Shown here piece by piece: positions 43,777 through 53,159 of a stretch of DNA of 64,000 nucleotides (position 1 is the first letter of the stretch; the number at the start of each line of letters is the position of its first letter). The notes beneath the pieces are model-generated. The model did no database searches, was not told the origin of the DNA, and worked only from the letters and a program-made list of their open reading frames with translations. The stretch is taken from assembly GCF_018636735.1 (NCBI RefSeq), contig NZ_CP045200.1:2758001-2822000 (forward strand). The letters run 5' to 3'. Both the position numbers and the translations under genes were made by a program. The stretch comes from Erythrobacter sp. 3-20A1M. GTDB taxonomy: Bacteria > Pseudomonadota > Alphaproteobacteria > Sphingomonadales > Sphingomonadaceae.

Positions 43777-46750
43777 GGCCACACATCCGCACGTCTATTC
43801 CATTGCCGCGCACCGGGGATTCGCCGATGCACTGGTGGCCGGCGTGGTGCCGCGCTATCGCGACCCCGATCTCGGTCTGGCGCGGCTGACGCTGCTTCTG
43901 CCGAGTAGCCGGTCGGTCCGCAACGTGACCGAAGCCTTCATCAGGCACCTGACCGACGAGGGGGCACAAGGCACCTTGCTACCGCGCATGGCCGCGGTGG
44001 GCGATCTGGACCTGGACGAGGCGCTCGGGCCGCTGATCGATCCGCTGGGCGCCACGGAGATTTCGCCTGCGATCGATCCGACCCGGCGCTGGCTGATGCT
44101 TGCCGAGATCATTGCGCGCGAGTTCGGAGACGATGCACCGCGAGGCCCCGCGCTCTACCGCCTTGCGCGCGACATGGCGCGAGTCATGGACCGCTTGCTG
44201 GTCGAGAATATCGCGCCGGAGGCGCTGCGCGGCGATGCGGTGCTGGACCTGCTGGGCGATCTAGCGGGTCACTGGCAGGACTCGCTGCGCCGCTTCGCCA
44301 TCGTGCAGGCGCACTGGCTTTCGTGGCTGGAGTCGGAAGGTCGGATCGAAGCCGCGGAGCGGCGCAATCGGCTGTTCGCGCACGCAGCGCGGCGTTGGAA
44401 GACGGATCCGCCCACTGGGCCGGTCGTTGCAGCGGGCGTCACCAGTAGCGCTCCGGCGCTAGCACGGCTGTTGCGCGTAATCGCTGATTTGCCGGATGGA
44501 GCCGTCATCCTCCCCGACCTCGACCTGACGATGGACGAGAAGGTATGGACGGAACTTGGTCGAGCGGGCCAAGCGCCCAGTCCAGGCGATCCGCCCTTCG
44601 CCCGGGGCGACGCGGTGACGCATCCGCAATATCACCTGAAACTCCTGCTCAACCGCATGGGTGTTGGGCGAGGGGAAGTGAGACCATGGCACCGGCGCGG
44701 AGCCGGAGCGGCCCGGCCTGAGCGCAGCCATGCGATCAGCGCGCTGTTCCTGCCACCCGAAGCGAGCAGGGGCTGGATCGATCTTGCTGCGGAAAAACGC
44801 CGCCTTGCAGGCGTGCGGGTTCTGGAGGCTGCGACTTCGGAGGAAGAAGCGCAGGCAATCGCGCTGGCTATCCGCGAGGCTCTGGAAGAACCGCAGAAGC
44901 GGGTTGCACTGGTTACCCCCGATCGCCCCCTGGCGAGGCGCGTGGTCCAGCATTTGCGGCGATGGAATATCGAAGCGGACGACAGCGCGGGGCGACCGCT
45001 TTCCCAGACCGCAGCCGGCCGGTTGTTTCTGCTAATGGCCGAAGCGATTTCGGAGGGCGGTGCCCCGGTGCCGATGATCGGATTGCTCGGCCATCCGCTG
45101 GTGCGTGGGGGCAATCCGCAAGCGCGAAGAGAATGGCTCGCTCGCTTGCGTCGGTTCGAACTCGCCTTGCGCGGCCCCCGGCCGGCAGCCGGACTGCAGG
45201 CACTGGAAACCGTCGCCGCCAATTCCGGAACGCAGGATTGGTGGGCGGAGGCTGCGCGTATCATCGCTCCGCTCTTTACGGACGGAGATCCGGCGCCGCT
45301 GGCCGAGCTGCTCGACCGGCTCGCGAGCGTCGGCGAGGATCTGTGCGGAGAGGTGCTCTGGTCGCGCGAGGACGGCAGGGCACTCTCTACCTTCGTCGAC
45401 GATGTGCGGCTCCAGGCGCGAGCTGTGCAAACGACCGTCGATCAGCGCGACCTGCACGCGATCCTTGCAGACGCGATGGAGGCGATCGCGGTTCGACCGC
45501 CCTATGGAGGGCATCCGCGTATCGCCATCTACGGCCTACTGGAAAGCCGGATGACGCGCGCGGATCTCGTCATTTGCGCCGGGCTGAACGAAGGGCGATG
45601 GCCAGGGCGCCCGGCAGTCGATCCGCTGCTTGCTCCCACCGTTCTGCGTGCTCTGGGCGTTCCGGGGGTGGATTTTCGCATCGGATTGGCCGCGCACGAC
45701 CTCGCCGCTGCGATGGGCGCGTCGCAAGTGCTGCTCACCCGCGCAGCGCGCGATACCGAAGGGCCGACGATACCTTCGCGATTTCTTCTTCGCGCAAAGG
45801 CTTTGCTGGGCGAACTTCTGCCACGGCATCAGGAGACCGCGCTGGTCCGGTTGGCGCGCGCTGTCGATGATGAAGAACCTGCGCCCCCCTATGCGCGCCC
45901 AGTGCCTATCCCCGCCCCAGATGATCGACGGGTAAGGATCAGCGTCACCGCGCTCGACCGGCTTCGATCCGATCCCTATCAGTTCTATGCCTCGACCATA
46001 TTGCGCCTGCAGGAGATCGACACGCTCGACGCAGAGCCTACCCCGGCATGGCAAGGGGAGGTGGTTCACGATATCCTGCAGAAATGGCATGAGAGGGGGG
46101 GTGCGCTGTTCGCTGTCGCGCAGCGTGAATTGCAGCGGATGGACCATCACCCGCTGACCCGTGCGCTGTGGGAGCCGCGCCTGCTCCGGGCGCTCGAATG
46201 GGTGGAAAACACGATAGCGGAAACGCCGGAGCGCAAGCCGGTCCTGTTCGAAAAATGGGGTTCGTTCCAGCGCAAGGGCGTCGATATATTTGGCCGGATC
46301 GACCGGCTCGACCGGTTGGGGACGGGCGGTCTTGCAGTGGTCGATTACAAGACCGGTCGACCACCTTCCAAGGCGCAGGTGGAACGCGGTTATGCCTTAC
46401 AGCTCGGAACCTTGGGACTAATGGTCGAAGCGGGCGGCTTCACCGAGCATGGTATAGCGGGCCGCGCCGAACTGTTCGAATACTGGTCGCTGGGCAAGGA
46501 CTACAAGGGTCGGTCGGATACCGGCTTCGGCTATATCGAGGCCCCCGTAAAAACAGGGGCGGCGCGTACCGGAATTGCGCCGGAGGAATTCCTGCCACGT
46601 GCCGCTGACTTTCTGGACGACGCGCTCGAGCGATGGATCCTGGGTGTGGAGCCTTTCACCGCTCGCCTAAATCCGGACGCTGCCGGCTATGACACTTACG
46701 ATCAATTGATGCGGCTGGACGAGTGGCTGGGTCTGGAGGAGCGCGCGTGA
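43769..46750 (+). CDS. addB: Double-strand break repair protein AddB
   Basis: A 993-residue subunit of the AddAB helicase-nuclease that processes DNA ends for RecA. The start has the degenerate helicase segment LLLPSSRSVRNVTEAF. The middle has the helicase-like ICAGLNEGRWPGRP. The C-terminal RecB-type nuclease shows GRIDRLDRLGTGGLAVVDYKTGRPP with its D and D-x-K residues. The start GTG 43769 overlaps murU by 8 bases; upstream codons in frame are shadows of murU. The stop overlaps the addA GTG. Confidence 0.94.
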   Translation: MAEATHPHVYSIAAHRGFADALVAGVVPRYRDPDLGLARLTLLLPSSRSVRNVTEAFIRHLTDEGAQGTLLPRMAAVGDLDLDEALGPLIDPLGATEISPAIDPTRRWLMLAEIIAREFGDDAPRGPALYRLARDMARVMDRLLVENIAPEALRGDAVLDLLGDLAGHWQDSLRRFAIVQAHWLSWLESEGRIEAAERRNRLFAHAARRWKTDPPTGPVVAAGVTSSAPALARLLRVIADLPDGAVILPDLDLTMDEKVWTELGRAGQAPSPGDPPFARGDAVTHPQYHLKLLLNRMGVGRGEVRPWHRRGAGAARPERSHAISALFLPPEASRGWIDLAAEKRRLAGVRVLEAATSEEEAQAIALAIREALEEPQKRVALVTPDRPLARRVVQHLRRWNIEADDSAGRPLSQTAAGRLFLLMAEAISEGGAPVPMIGLLGHPLVRGGNPQARREWLARLRRFELALRGPRPAAGLQALETVAANSGTQDWWAEAARIIAPLFTDGDPAPLAELLDRLASVGEDLCGEVLWSREDGRALSTFVDDVRLQARAVQTTVDQRDLHAILADAMEAIAVRPPYGGHPRIAIYGLLESRMTRADLVICAGLNEGRWPGRPAVDPLLAPTVLRALGVPGVDFRIGLAAHDLAAAMGASQVLLTRAARDTEGPTIPSRFLLRAKALLGELLPRHQETALVRLARAVDDEEPAPPYARPVPIPAPDDRRVRISVTALDRLRSDPYQFYASTILRLQEIDTLDAEPTPAWQGEVVHDILQKWHERGGALFAVAQRELQRMDHHPLTRALWEPRLLRALEWVENTIAETPERKPVLFEKWGSFQRKGVDIFGRIDRLDRLGTGGLAVVDYKTGRPPSKAQVERGYALQLGTLGLMVEAGGFTEHGIAGRAELFEYWSLGKDYKGRSDTGFGYIEAPVKTGAARTGIAPEEFLPRAADFLDDALERWILGVEPFTARLNPDAAGYDTYDQLMRLDEWLGLEERA

Positions 46751-49700
46751 GCCGGGGACTGGTCTTCCCGCTCAAGGCGAACCAGGCTCTCGCGGTCGAT
46801 CCGCAGGACAGCGTCTGGTTGTCGGCCAGCGCCGGTACCGGAAAGACCCAGGTCCTATCCGCCCGGGTGCTGCGCCTGCTGCTGGCTGGCAACCCGCCCG
46901 AATCGATCCTGTGTCTTACCTTTACCAAGGCTGGCGCCGCGGAAATGGCGACGCGGGTCAACGAAGTGCTGGCGAGTTGGGTGCGCATGGGGGACACGTC
47001 GCTCGGCGCCGATCTCCTGGCGATCGGCGCGCCTGCGGACGAGCGGACGCGGGCGCTGGCGCGAACGCTTTTCGCTCGTGTGCTCGATTGCCCCGGCGGC
47101 GGTCTCAGAATCGATACTATTCATGCTTTCTCGCAATGGCTGCTGGCCGCCTTTCCGGAAGAGGCGGGTCTGGAACCGGGCACCCGCGCGATGGAGGACC
47201 GCGACCGGCTGCTGTTGGCCCGGCAGGTTCTCGCCGAGCTGCTGGCCGACCCGTTGCCGGAGGACACGGATGCGCTGGCAATGCTGTCCATTCGTCTGGG
47301 CGCGGATGGTGCCAAGGCATGGCTGATGTCATGCGCAGACGCGCTCGACCTGTGGACCGGCCCTACGGGCTGGCAGGGCGACCTGCGCCCGCGCGTGCTG
47401 CGCCTGCTGGGTTTGCCATCCGATTGCGACGAAGCGCAGATCGCGGCGATGTGCGAGGACGATACCTTCGATTGCGGGGCGTTGCGGGCCTGCCTTTCGA
47501 CCCTGGCCGAATGGGACACGAAAGGGGGTCGCGAAGGTGCCGCGGCGATCGAAGCATGGTTGGGGCGGGACGCGGCGGATCGGCTCGCGACGCTCGGCGA
47601 TTTCTACGGTACGCTCTTCACGAAAAGCTGGGAAGCGACGCCCAAGAACCTCAACCACATTGCCAAACGCGATCCGTCCTATGAAGGCCACGCCCTAGCG
47701 GTACTGGCGGCGATCGAGGCCATCAATTCCCGCATGGCGCTGCTCGCGCTGTCGGAATGGCTGGTGCCTGCTCTCTCGCTCGGGCGCAGGTTCGCGCTGG
47801 CCTGGGACGAGGCGAAGCGGCGGGAGGGTTTCATCGACTTCGACGACCAGATCCGCCGCGCGGCGGATTTGCTGACGCGGTCGGGCCTGGCCGATTGGAT
47901 CCGCTACAAGCTCGATCGCCAGTTCGATCATATCCTGGTGGACGAGGCGCAGGATACCAACGCAGCACAATGGGCAATTGTGCGCGCGCTTACGGGCGAC
48001 TTCTTCACCGGGCTGGGCCAACGTGATGGCGATCTGCGCACCATTTTCGTGGTCGGCGATTACAAGCAGGCCATCTTCGGCTTTCAGGGGACCAGTCCGG
48101 AGAATTTCGCCGCGCAGAAGGAAGTCTATGCGCGCGAGATCGAGGCGGCGCTAGCTAATATGAGCGCGTTGCGGGAGGCGCCGCCCCTTGCCCTGCGCAG
48201 CCTGCAAGCTTTCGGACTGGGCCGGAGCTTTCGCACGGCCCAACCGGTGCTGGATTTCGTCGATGCAGCGATCGAGGCGATCGGAGGCGATCAGCTCGGC
48301 CTGACCGAGGCTCCTGAACCGCATTCGGGAGAGGATAGGCCGGGTCTGGTCGCGGCCTGGCAGCCGGTGAAGGTTGGCGGCGATCCGCACGAGGATACTC
48401 CAGATGGCAATGACGGAGTTTCCGACGAATGGCTACCGGCCCCCGAGCGCGAGATGGCGGACCGCATCGCGGCGCAGGTGAAGGCATGGCTGCGCGATGG
48501 GCATCCGTTGGCGAAGGGCGAACATCGCAATGCGCAGGCGGGCGACATCATGGTGCTGGTGCGCAAGCGCCGGGCTCTGGCCGGGCTGATCGTCGCGCGC
48601 CTGCATGCGGCGGGCGTTCCGGTTGCCGGGGTCGACCGGCTGCGGTTGGGTGCACCGCTGGCGGTCAAGGACCTGATGGCGGCGCTGCGCTTCGCCGCGC
48701 AGCCGCTCGACGATCTCAGTCTCGCCAATCTGCTGGTCTCGCCGCTGGGCGGTTGGACACAGGAGCACCTGCTCGCCCATGTCCGCCGCGACAAGGATGT
48801 CCGACTGTGGAGTCACCTGCGCAGCAGCGATTCGCCTTTCGTAGCGGAAACGGTCGAGCGATTGCGCGCTTTGCTGGCGCGGGTCGATTACGAACCGCCT
48901 GAGGCGCTGCTGCACTGGATGCTTACCGGGCCGTGGGAGGGGCGGCGCAAACTGGTCGCGCGTCTCGGCCGCGAGGCGAACGATCCGATCGACGAACTGA
49001 TAAACGCGGCCTTCGCCTATTCCGCCGCCCACACCGCCAGCCTGCCGGGCTTCATCCAGTGGTTCGACGCGGGGGAGGGCGAGTTGAAGCGCGAGGCCGG
49101 TGCTAGCGAGGGGCTGGTACGGGTGATGACGGTACACGGGTCCAAGGGGCTGCAGGCACCGATCGTCATCCTCGCAGACGCGACCGGCGATCCCGACCGC
49201 TCCCCGGTCCGCGATCTGTCGCTGGACGAGGAGGAGAGCGGAAAGGTCGTACCGTTGCCCCCGCTGTCGAAGGAGCACAAGGTCGGCCCGATCGCAATCG
49301 CGGAGGATGCGGCGCGCGCTGCCGAACGCAAGGAGCACTGGCGCCTGCTCTACGTCGCCATGACCCGTGCGGAAGAAGCCCTCTATATCGGGGGCGCGCT
49401 GGGGGTAACGGAGAAAGAGCCGGCCCCCGACAGCTGGTATGCCCGGCTCGCCCCGCTGTTCGATGGCTACGAATTGGCCGATCCGATCTGGGGTGCACGG
49501 CGCGAATGGGGCGCTCTTCCGGCTCCGGCGCCAAGCGACAACGTGGCAAGCGCGGCGGAACCAATCGTCCTTCCCGCATGGGCAACGAAGTCGATCGGTC
49601 CCGAACCGCGTCCACCGCGGCCTCTGGCCCCATCCGGCGCGGGAGAAGATCGAGGTTCGGACCCGCCACTGCCAGCGGACGCTCTGGCGATGGCCGCCCG

Positions 49701-50229
49701 GCGCGGTGTCGTCATTCATCGCCTGCTGGAGCGCCTGCCCGATATCGCTCCCGATAATCGACGAACCAAGGGTGCCGAATGGCTGGAGCGCCAGGCACCC
49801 GACCTGTCGGAAGAAGTCCGCGCCGAAGTTCTCGAGAGTGCGCTCACGGTGCTGAACGACCCATTGTTCGCCGGCGTGTTCGGCCCCGATGCTCTCGCGG
49901 AGGTTCCGTTGGCGGCTGTGGTCGGCGAACAGGTGATCGCGGGGACGGCCGATCGCCTGCTGGTCACCGCCGAAAAGGTCACGGTGATCGATTTCAAGAC
50001 GGCACGCCGCCCGCCGGTTTCGCTCGAGACCGTACCTGCTGCCACCTTAGCGCAGATGGGCGCGTATGCCGCGGCCCTGCGCGTCGTCTATCCTGATCGT
50101 GAGGTCGCCGCCGCCCTGCTCTATACGCAAACGCCGCGACTGATCGCTATTCCCGCAGACATGCTGACCGCGCACCAGCCCGGCTTGCCGGACGAGCAGA
50201 AACCCTTTGCCGAGGAACCGCTTGAGTAG
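46747..50229 (+). CDS. addA: Double-strand break repair helicase AddA
   Basis: An 1160-residue UvrD-type helicase with a C-terminal nuclease. Walker A is SASAGTGKTQVL, Walker B LVDEAQDTNAAQW, motif III VVGDYKQAIFGFQG, motif V VMTVHGSKGLQAP and motif VI LLYVAMTRAEEALY. The nuclease core VIDFKTARRPP lies near the end. GTG 46747 overlaps the addB stop (GTGA); an in-frame start at 46723 is less likely. It completes AddAB, with trxA 42 bases on. Confidence 0.95.
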   Translation: MSRGLVFPLKANQALAVDPQDSVWLSASAGTGKTQVLSARVLRLLLAGNPPESILCLTFTKAGAAEMATRVNEVLASWVRMGDTSLGADLLAIGAPADERTRALARTLFARVLDCPGGGLRIDTIHAFSQWLLAAFPEEAGLEPGTRAMEDRDRLLLARQVLAELLADPLPEDTDALAMLSIRLGADGAKAWLMSCADALDLWTGPTGWQGDLRPRVLRLLGLPSDCDEAQIAAMCEDDTFDCGALRACLSTLAEWDTKGGREGAAAIEAWLGRDAADRLATLGDFYGTLFTKSWEATPKNLNHIAKRDPSYEGHALAVLAAIEAINSRMALLALSEWLVPALSLGRRFALAWDEAKRREGFIDFDDQIRRAADLLTRSGLADWIRYKLDRQFDHILVDEAQDTNAAQWAIVRALTGDFFTGLGQRDGDLRTIFVVGDYKQAIFGFQGTSPENFAAQKEVYAREIEAALANMSALREAPPLALRSLQAFGLGRSFRTAQPVLDFVDAAIEAIGGDQLGLTEAPEPHSGEDRPGLVAAWQPVKVGGDPHEDTPDGNDGVSDEWLPAPEREMADRIAAQVKAWLRDGHPLAKGEHRNAQAGDIMVLVRKRRALAGLIVARLHAAGVPVAGVDRLRLGAPLAVKDLMAALRFAAQPLDDLSLANLLVSPLGGWTQEHLLAHVRRDKDVRLWSHLRSSDSPFVAETVERLRALLARVDYEPPEALLHWMLTGPWEGRRKLVARLGREANDPIDELINAAFAYSAAHTASLPGFIQWFDAGEGELKREAGASEGLVRVMTVHGSKGLQAPIVILADATGDPDRSPVRDLSLDEEESGKVVPLPPLSKEHKVGPIAIAEDAARAAERKEHWRLLYVAMTRAEEALYIGGALGVTEKEPAPDSWYARLAPLFDGYELADPIWGARREWGALPAPAPSDNVASAAEPIVLPAWATKSIGPEPRPPRPLAPSGAGEDRGSDPPLPADALAMAARRGVVIHRLLERLPDIAPDNRRTKGAEWLERQAPDLSEEVRAEVLESALTVLNDPLFAGVFGPDALAEVPLAAVVGEQVIAGTADRLLVTAEKVTVIDFKTARRPPVSLETVPAATLAQMGAYAAALRVVYPDREVAAALLYTQTPRLIAIPADMLTAHQPGLPDEQKPFAEEPLE

Positions 50230-50271
50230 GGTGAGCGAGGCCCTAGATTGGGCAGTAGAAGGAGATATTCC

Positions 50272-50592
50272 ATGGCGACCAAGACCGTAACAGACGACAG
50301 CTTCCAGACCGATGTCCTAGAATCCGACAAGCCCGTGCTGGTCGATTTCTGGGCGGACTGGTGCGGCCCGTGCAAGATGATCGCGCCGGCGCTGGAGGAA
50401 ATTAGCGAAGAACTTGGCGATCAGGTCACGATCGCGAAGGTCGACATCATGGCCAACACCGACACCGCCAGCAATTTCGGGGTGCAGGCGATCCCCTATC
50501 TGTTGCTCTTCAAGAATGGAGAGCCCGTGGCGAACATGCGCGGTGCCGCCCCGAAAAACCAGCTGAAGGGCTGGATCGAACAGCAGCTTTAG
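50272..50592 (+). CDS. trxA: Thioredoxin
   Basis: A 106-residue thioredoxin with the active site [10 protein letters not shown], the cis-proline region [14 protein letters not shown] and the usual length. Start ATG 50272 follows AAGGAG. It may share the addBA transcript or use a promoter in the 42-base gap. Its stop TAG overlaps the stop of the convergent inositol-monophosphatase-like gene. Confidence 0.96.
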   Translation: MATKTVTDDSFQTDVLESDKPVLVDFWADWCGPCKMIAPALEEISEELGDQVTIAKVDIMANTDTASNFGVQAIPYLLLFKNGEPVANMRGAAPKNQLKGWIEQQL

Positions 50593-51389
50593 GAAATGTT
50601 GCGGAGCCGCTCGGTCAGCTCTTCCCACAGCGCAGGCGTGGCGGCTCCGATCAGTCCGGTCCGTTCCCATTCGTCCACCCGATAGGGTGCGCCGTCGGGT
50701 CGGGCCACCATGCCGCCCGCCTCGTTCAACCATAGCGCGCCGGCGGCGTGATCCCATGGCAAGGCTCGGTTGAACACGGACACGTCGTTTTCGCCCAGCG
50801 CGAGCCGCGGATATTGCTCGGCAGCGCAGCGTGGAATGTCGACCATGTGATAGTAGGGCGCGATATGCTCGCGGATGGCCTCGCGTTCGGAGAGGTCGAG
50901 GAAAACGGTCGAAATAGCCGCTACGGGCGGCGTTTCGCCGGTGGCGCGCGCCTGTATACGATCGCCTCCGACGAAGGCACCCTTTCCCCGATGAGCCGCG
51001 CAGAAGCGACCGGTAAGGCAATCGTAGATCCAGCCGGATTGCGCGATGCCGTCCTCGGCCAGCGCGATGAGTATGCCGAAGGGCGCCCGGCCGTTCGCGA
51101 AGTTGTTCGTGCCGTCGATCGGATCGATGATCCAGCATGGGCCTGCGAGCCGGTCCATCACACCCGGGTCGGCGTCGGCAGCTTCCTCGCCGACGATCGC
51201 AATGCCCGGGTTGAGCTTCGCCAGTCCTTCCGCGAGCAATGCCTCGCTTTCGCGGTCGGCGGCGGTGACGAGGTCGTTCGGGGCCTTCTCCTCGACCTGC
51301 GCCTCTCCGAGGTTGCGGTAATGCGGCAGGATGACCTCTTCGGTGGCACGCCGCACCAGCGCGAGGATTTCGCGATCGAGCACGCTCAC
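50589..51389 (-). CDS. Inositol monophosphatase family protein
   Basis: A 266-residue metal-dependent phosphatase. Signature 1 is [15 protein letters not shown], with the metal ligands GEEAAD upstream, and signature 2 is [15 protein letters not shown]. The family covers SuhB, CysQ and HisN-type enzymes. Translational coupling to argJ (GTGA overlap at 51386-51389) offers a hint toward amino-acid metabolism, such as histidinol phosphatase, but no motif settles the substrate. GTG 51389 is chosen on the overlap and homology. Confidence 0.9.
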   Translation of the reverse strand: MSVLDREILALVRRATEEVILPHYRNLGEAQVEEKAPNDLVTAADRESEALLAEGLAKLNPGIAIVGEEAADADPGVMDRLAGPCWIIDPIDGTNNFANGRAPFGILIALAEDGIAQSGWIYDCLTGRFCAAHRGKGAFVGGDRIQARATGETPPVAAISTVFLDLSEREAIREHIAPYYHMVDIPRCAAEQYPRLALGENDVSVFNRALPWDHAAGALWLNEAGGMVARPDGAPYRVDEWERTGLIGAATPALWEELTERLRNIS

Positions 51390-52612
51390 GACCGGTAGTC
51401 CGCATTGATGGAGATGTAACCGTGGGTGAGATCGCAGGTCCACACGGTTGCGCTGCCTTCGCCAAGGCCCAGATCGACCTCGACGCTGATCTCGCTTCCC
51501 TTCAGATGCTCCGCCACCGGCGCTTCATCGTAATCGCTCACCGGCTGGCCTTCGCGTGCGGCCCAATGCCCGCCGAATCCGATCGAGAGGCGGTCGCGGT
51601 CGGCCGGTTCGCCCGCCTTGCCCACTGCCATGACCACGCGGCCCCAGTTCGCGTCCTCGCCCGCGATCGCAGTCTTGACGAGCGGCGAGTTGGCGATGGC
51701 AAGCGCGACACGGTGCGCGCTCTCATCCGACATGGCGCCTGACACCTGCACGGTGATGAATTTCTGTGCGCCTTCCCCGTCGCGCACGACCAACTGCGCA
51801 AGCTTGCGGCATACTTCCTCGACGGCGGCGTAGAACGCGTCCGCACCGGTGCTGTCCCAGTTCTGGAGCGCGCCATTGCCCGCCTTCCTGGTCGCGAAGA
51901 GCAACACGGTGTCGCTGGTGGAGGTGTCGCTATCAACGGTGATCGCGTTGAACGTGCCAGCGTTGGCGCGGCTAAGACATTCCTGCAGGAATGCCGGTGC
52001 GACCGCCGCGTCGGTGAAGATGTAGCCGAGCATTGTCGCCATGTCGGGCGCGATCATCCCGCTGCCCTTGACGATACCCGCCACCTCGACCCGCACATCG
52101 CCGATCATCGCCGCGGCATGGGCACCCTTGGGGAAGGTATCGGTGGTGGCGATGGTGTTCGCGCCATCTTCCCACGAACAGGGCTGAGCATCTAAGACCG
52201 CGGCGATGCCCGCGCGCGCCTTGTCCTTCGGCAGAGGCACGCCGATGACGCCTGTGGACGAGACGAACACTTCCGAAGGAGCGCAGCCGAGCCCGCCCGC
52301 CACTTGCCCCATGATCTGTTCCACGGCCTCGCGTCCCCGATACCCGGTAAAGGCGTTGGAATTACCCGCATTGACGACCAGCGCGCGCGCTTTGCCCGAT
52401 TTCACCTGCTGGCGACCCAGTTCGACTTCGCTCGAACAGCAGACGTTGCGAGTGAAGACGCCGGCTACGCCTGTCCCTTCGGCTACCTCTACCAAGGTTA
52501 GGTCGCACCGGTCCCAATCCTTGTACCGGGCGCGCGCAATGCGCAGGGTAACGCCGTCGATGGCGGGGATGTCTGGGAAGGGGCGGGCGAGGGGGGAAGG
52601 GGCGAGTTCCAT
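51386..52612 (-). CDS. argJ: Bifunctional ornithine acetyltransferase / N-acetylglutamate synthase
   Basis: A 408-residue ArgJ that recycles acetyl groups in arginine synthesis. The self-cleavage site is in KGSGMIAPDMATMLGYIFTD, where the threonine of MATML becomes the N-terminal nucleophile of the beta chain. The alpha part has NAGNSNAFTGYRG and SSTGVIGVPLP, the beta part GEDANWGRVVMAVGK and the terminal [13 protein letters not shown]. No other arg gene is in the window. Confidence 0.96.
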   Translation of the reverse strand: MELAPSPLARPFPDIPAIDGVTLRIARARYKDWDRCDLTLVEVAEGTGVAGVFTRNVCCSSEVELGRQQVKSGKARALVVNAGNSNAFTGYRGREAVEQIMGQVAGGLGCAPSEVFVSSTGVIGVPLPKDKARAGIAAVLDAQPCSWEDGANTIATTDTFPKGAHAAAMIGDVRVEVAGIVKGSGMIAPDMATMLGYIFTDAAVAPAFLQECLSRANAGTFNAITVDSDTSTSDTVLLFATRKAGNGALQNWDSTGADAFYAAVEEVCRKLAQLVVRDGEGAQKFITVQVSGAMSDESAHRVALAIANSPLVKTAIAGEDANWGRVVMAVGKAGEPADRDRLSIGFGGHWAAREGQPVSDYDEAPVAEHLKGSEISVEVDLGLGEGSATVWTCDLTHGYISINADYRS

Positions 52613-52792
52613 ACTGCCGCCTTAGACCGCAGACGACTTGTCCTGCAATCGCTGCTGAATTGGCCGCGTGCATGGTTCGTTGGACCATCCCGACGCGTAG
52701 AGAAAAGCGCATAGCGCGTTAACTGGACGATCCACGTTCAAACCTCCGGGACCGGTGGACTTTAGGGCTACGCTCGCTATTTAGCGTGCACC

Positions 52793-53059
52793 ATGCTGCG
52801 CCAGCTTTTCACTCTGCTTGCTCTGATTACCGGCCTCGCGGCATCCGGTGATATTGCGTTTGCACGACCCGTCCAGGTGGAGGAGGTCGCTTGCGCGGCG
52901 CAGGCCGAAACGCACGCGCTTCAGGAAACGCGTGCGGCCGGTCTCGCAATCGCGCCGGAAGATTGCAAGTCTCAGGACGAGCGATCGAGCGCTTTCGACG
53001 GGATGGCTGCGCCAACGACACCCGGCGTTCGCATAGGTGTCGACCGCGCTCTCGAATAG
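52793..53059 (+). CDS. Small exported protein of unknown function
   Basis: An 88-residue protein with a signal peptide (MLRQLFTLLALITGLAASGDIAFA). A ~64-residue mature part follows, with two cysteines (EEVACAAQ and PEDCKSQ) that could form a disulfide. I recognise no family. It lies between the divergent argJ and the co-oriented secA, 100 bases before secA. Composition supports a real gene; function unknown. Confidence 0.6.
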   Translation: MLRQLFTLLALITGLAASGDIAFARPVQVEEVACAAQAETHALQETRAAGLAIAPEDCKSQDERSSAFDGMAAPTTPGVRIGVDRALE

Positions 53060-53159
53060 CGCTTCGGTAAGCTAGTACCGATCCTTCGCTTTTCGCTCGC
53101 CGCAAATCTGCGCGCGGGCCTACTCCTTACGCAATTCCAGCCCCGCAAAGGCCCAATCC